Below the pieces are notes generated by a model. It had not been told where the DNA came from. It saw nothing but the letters and a program-made list of their open reading frames with translations, and made no database searches. A program made the position numbers and the translations under genes. This document shows positions 63,720-64,000 of a stretch of 64,000 bases of DNA, piece after piece (position 1 is the first letter of the stretch; each line of letters opens with the position of its first letter). The stretch is from Cloacibacterium caeni (GTDB taxonomy: Bacteria; Bacteroidota; Bacteroidia; Flavobacteriales; Weeksellaceae), in contig NZ_OU015321.1 of the NCBI RefSeq assembly GCF_907163105.1, positions 2,433,001 to 2,497,000 of the forward strand, read 5' to 3'.

Positions 63720-64000
63720 TGTCTTGTCCTGAAAAAAGTTGACTAAAAATTAGATAATATGTCAACAAAAAAGAAAATTTCAAAAATTCCAATTGCCCCA
63801 CAAATTTATAGCGAAGCATTTAAACGTCAAGTTGTAAGTGAATTTGAGAGGGGTTTATTTACTAAAGCAGAACTTCGAAGACGTTACAATATTCAAGGCA
63901 ATAGTTGTCTACCAAGATGGTTAAAAAAATATGGTAAATTTACCTATGAAGATAAATTAACTATTGGTCGTCCTATGAAAGATCCTCAACAACAGCGTAT
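63720..64000 (+). mobile_element. IS3-family insertion sequence, second copy, cut by the window end
   Basis: All 281 visible bases, from TGTC at 63720, agree with the copy at 44497 on reading by eye. The left inverted end starts at 63724. The copies are in the same orientation, 19,223 bases apart. Confidence 0.92.
63759..64000 (+). CDS. IS3-family transposase OrfA, 3' part outside window
   Basis: The frame starts at ATG 63759 and runs open off the right edge, 80 codons visible. The visible residues are the same as those of the OrfA at 44536, including the helix-turn-helix. The coil, slip site and OrfB lie outside. Confidence 0.9.
   Translation, partial: MSTKKKISKIPIAPQIYSEAFKRQVVSEFERGLFTKAELRRRYNIQGNSCLPRWLKKYGKFTYEDKLTIGRPMKDPQQQR

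Noticed and set aside
44497-64000. Composite transposon carried by the two IS copies
   Set aside because: The enclosed 19 kb consists of core genes with the same composition as the neighbourhood and no cargo of transfer type. Independent insertions are simpler.
1-64000. CRISPR array or defence island
   Set aside because: No regular repeats with spacers, and no Cas, restriction or Abi-type genes were seen. The HerA-like ATPase lacks a nuclease partner of the known defence types.

Overview
The window is AT-rich chromosomal DNA of a Bacteroidota bacterium, most likely class Flavobacteriia and close to the Weeksellaceae (Chryseobacterium/Cloacibacterium type). The evidence is the TAnnTTTG promoter boxes, the family content (DUF6646, DUF6132, DUF4476, DUF4251, LptE-type lipoprotein, BlaI/M56-TonB pair, MiaE, tryptophanase), menaquinone synthesis (menD) and the lysine-rich L21 tail. 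Pyruvate formate-lyase with its activase points to a facultative anaerobe; tryptophanase predicts indole production. Cloacibacterium fits these traits, but the genus is an inference.

Layout. 1-6.7 kb: a cut-off secreted protein, the rplU-rpmA ribosomal operon, an acyltransferase, the tRNA hydroxylase miaE, tnaA and small envelope proteins. 6.7-12 kb: an S41 peptidase gene broken by two in-frame stops, a BlaI repressor/M56 receptor pair with an operator sitting on its promoter, and uvrB. 12-25 kb: an AI-2E-type exporter, paired membrane proteins, pabB-pabC (folate), a small membrane gene broken by a TGA where Trp is expected, menD, tRNA-Asn, rseP, omega-amidase, DUF3365 and DUF4476 proteins. 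25-32 kb: a minus-strand sulfur-handling island with AraC regulator, thioredoxin, rhodanese, small Cys-containing membrane proteins, TPMT-like methyltransferase, cupin, a persulfide-dioxygenase-like MBL/double-rhodanese fusion, TauE exporter, Crp/Fnr regulator and a GreA-like protein. 32-34.6 kb: an OprC-like copper receptor behind a small CNGKC protein and a near-perfect palindrome. 34.6-44.5 kb: HerA-like ATPase, exonuclease with a degenerate GIY-YIG-like tail, lysA, miaB, an sigma-54-type activator, lptE and a Glu-rich TPR-like protein.

44.5-64 kb: two copies of one IS3-family element lie as direct repeats 19.2 kb apart, the second cut by the window end. Between them are a secreted protein, pgi, folD, queE, a sugar transferase, the mlaE-mlaF lipid transporter with an overlapping outer-membrane protein, an M48 lipoprotein protease, meaB, methylmalonyl-CoA mutase and pflB-pflA with a REP-like inverted repeat between the last two. 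Both IS copies sit exactly the same distance behind a rho-independent terminator hairpin.

The best candidates for something not well described are the sulfur island with its two regulators, the copper receptor/palindrome unit and the terminator-associated insertion preference of the IS element. No CRISPR array, phage or recognised defence system was seen. All calls rest on reading the sequence and family knowledge; no database search was run.
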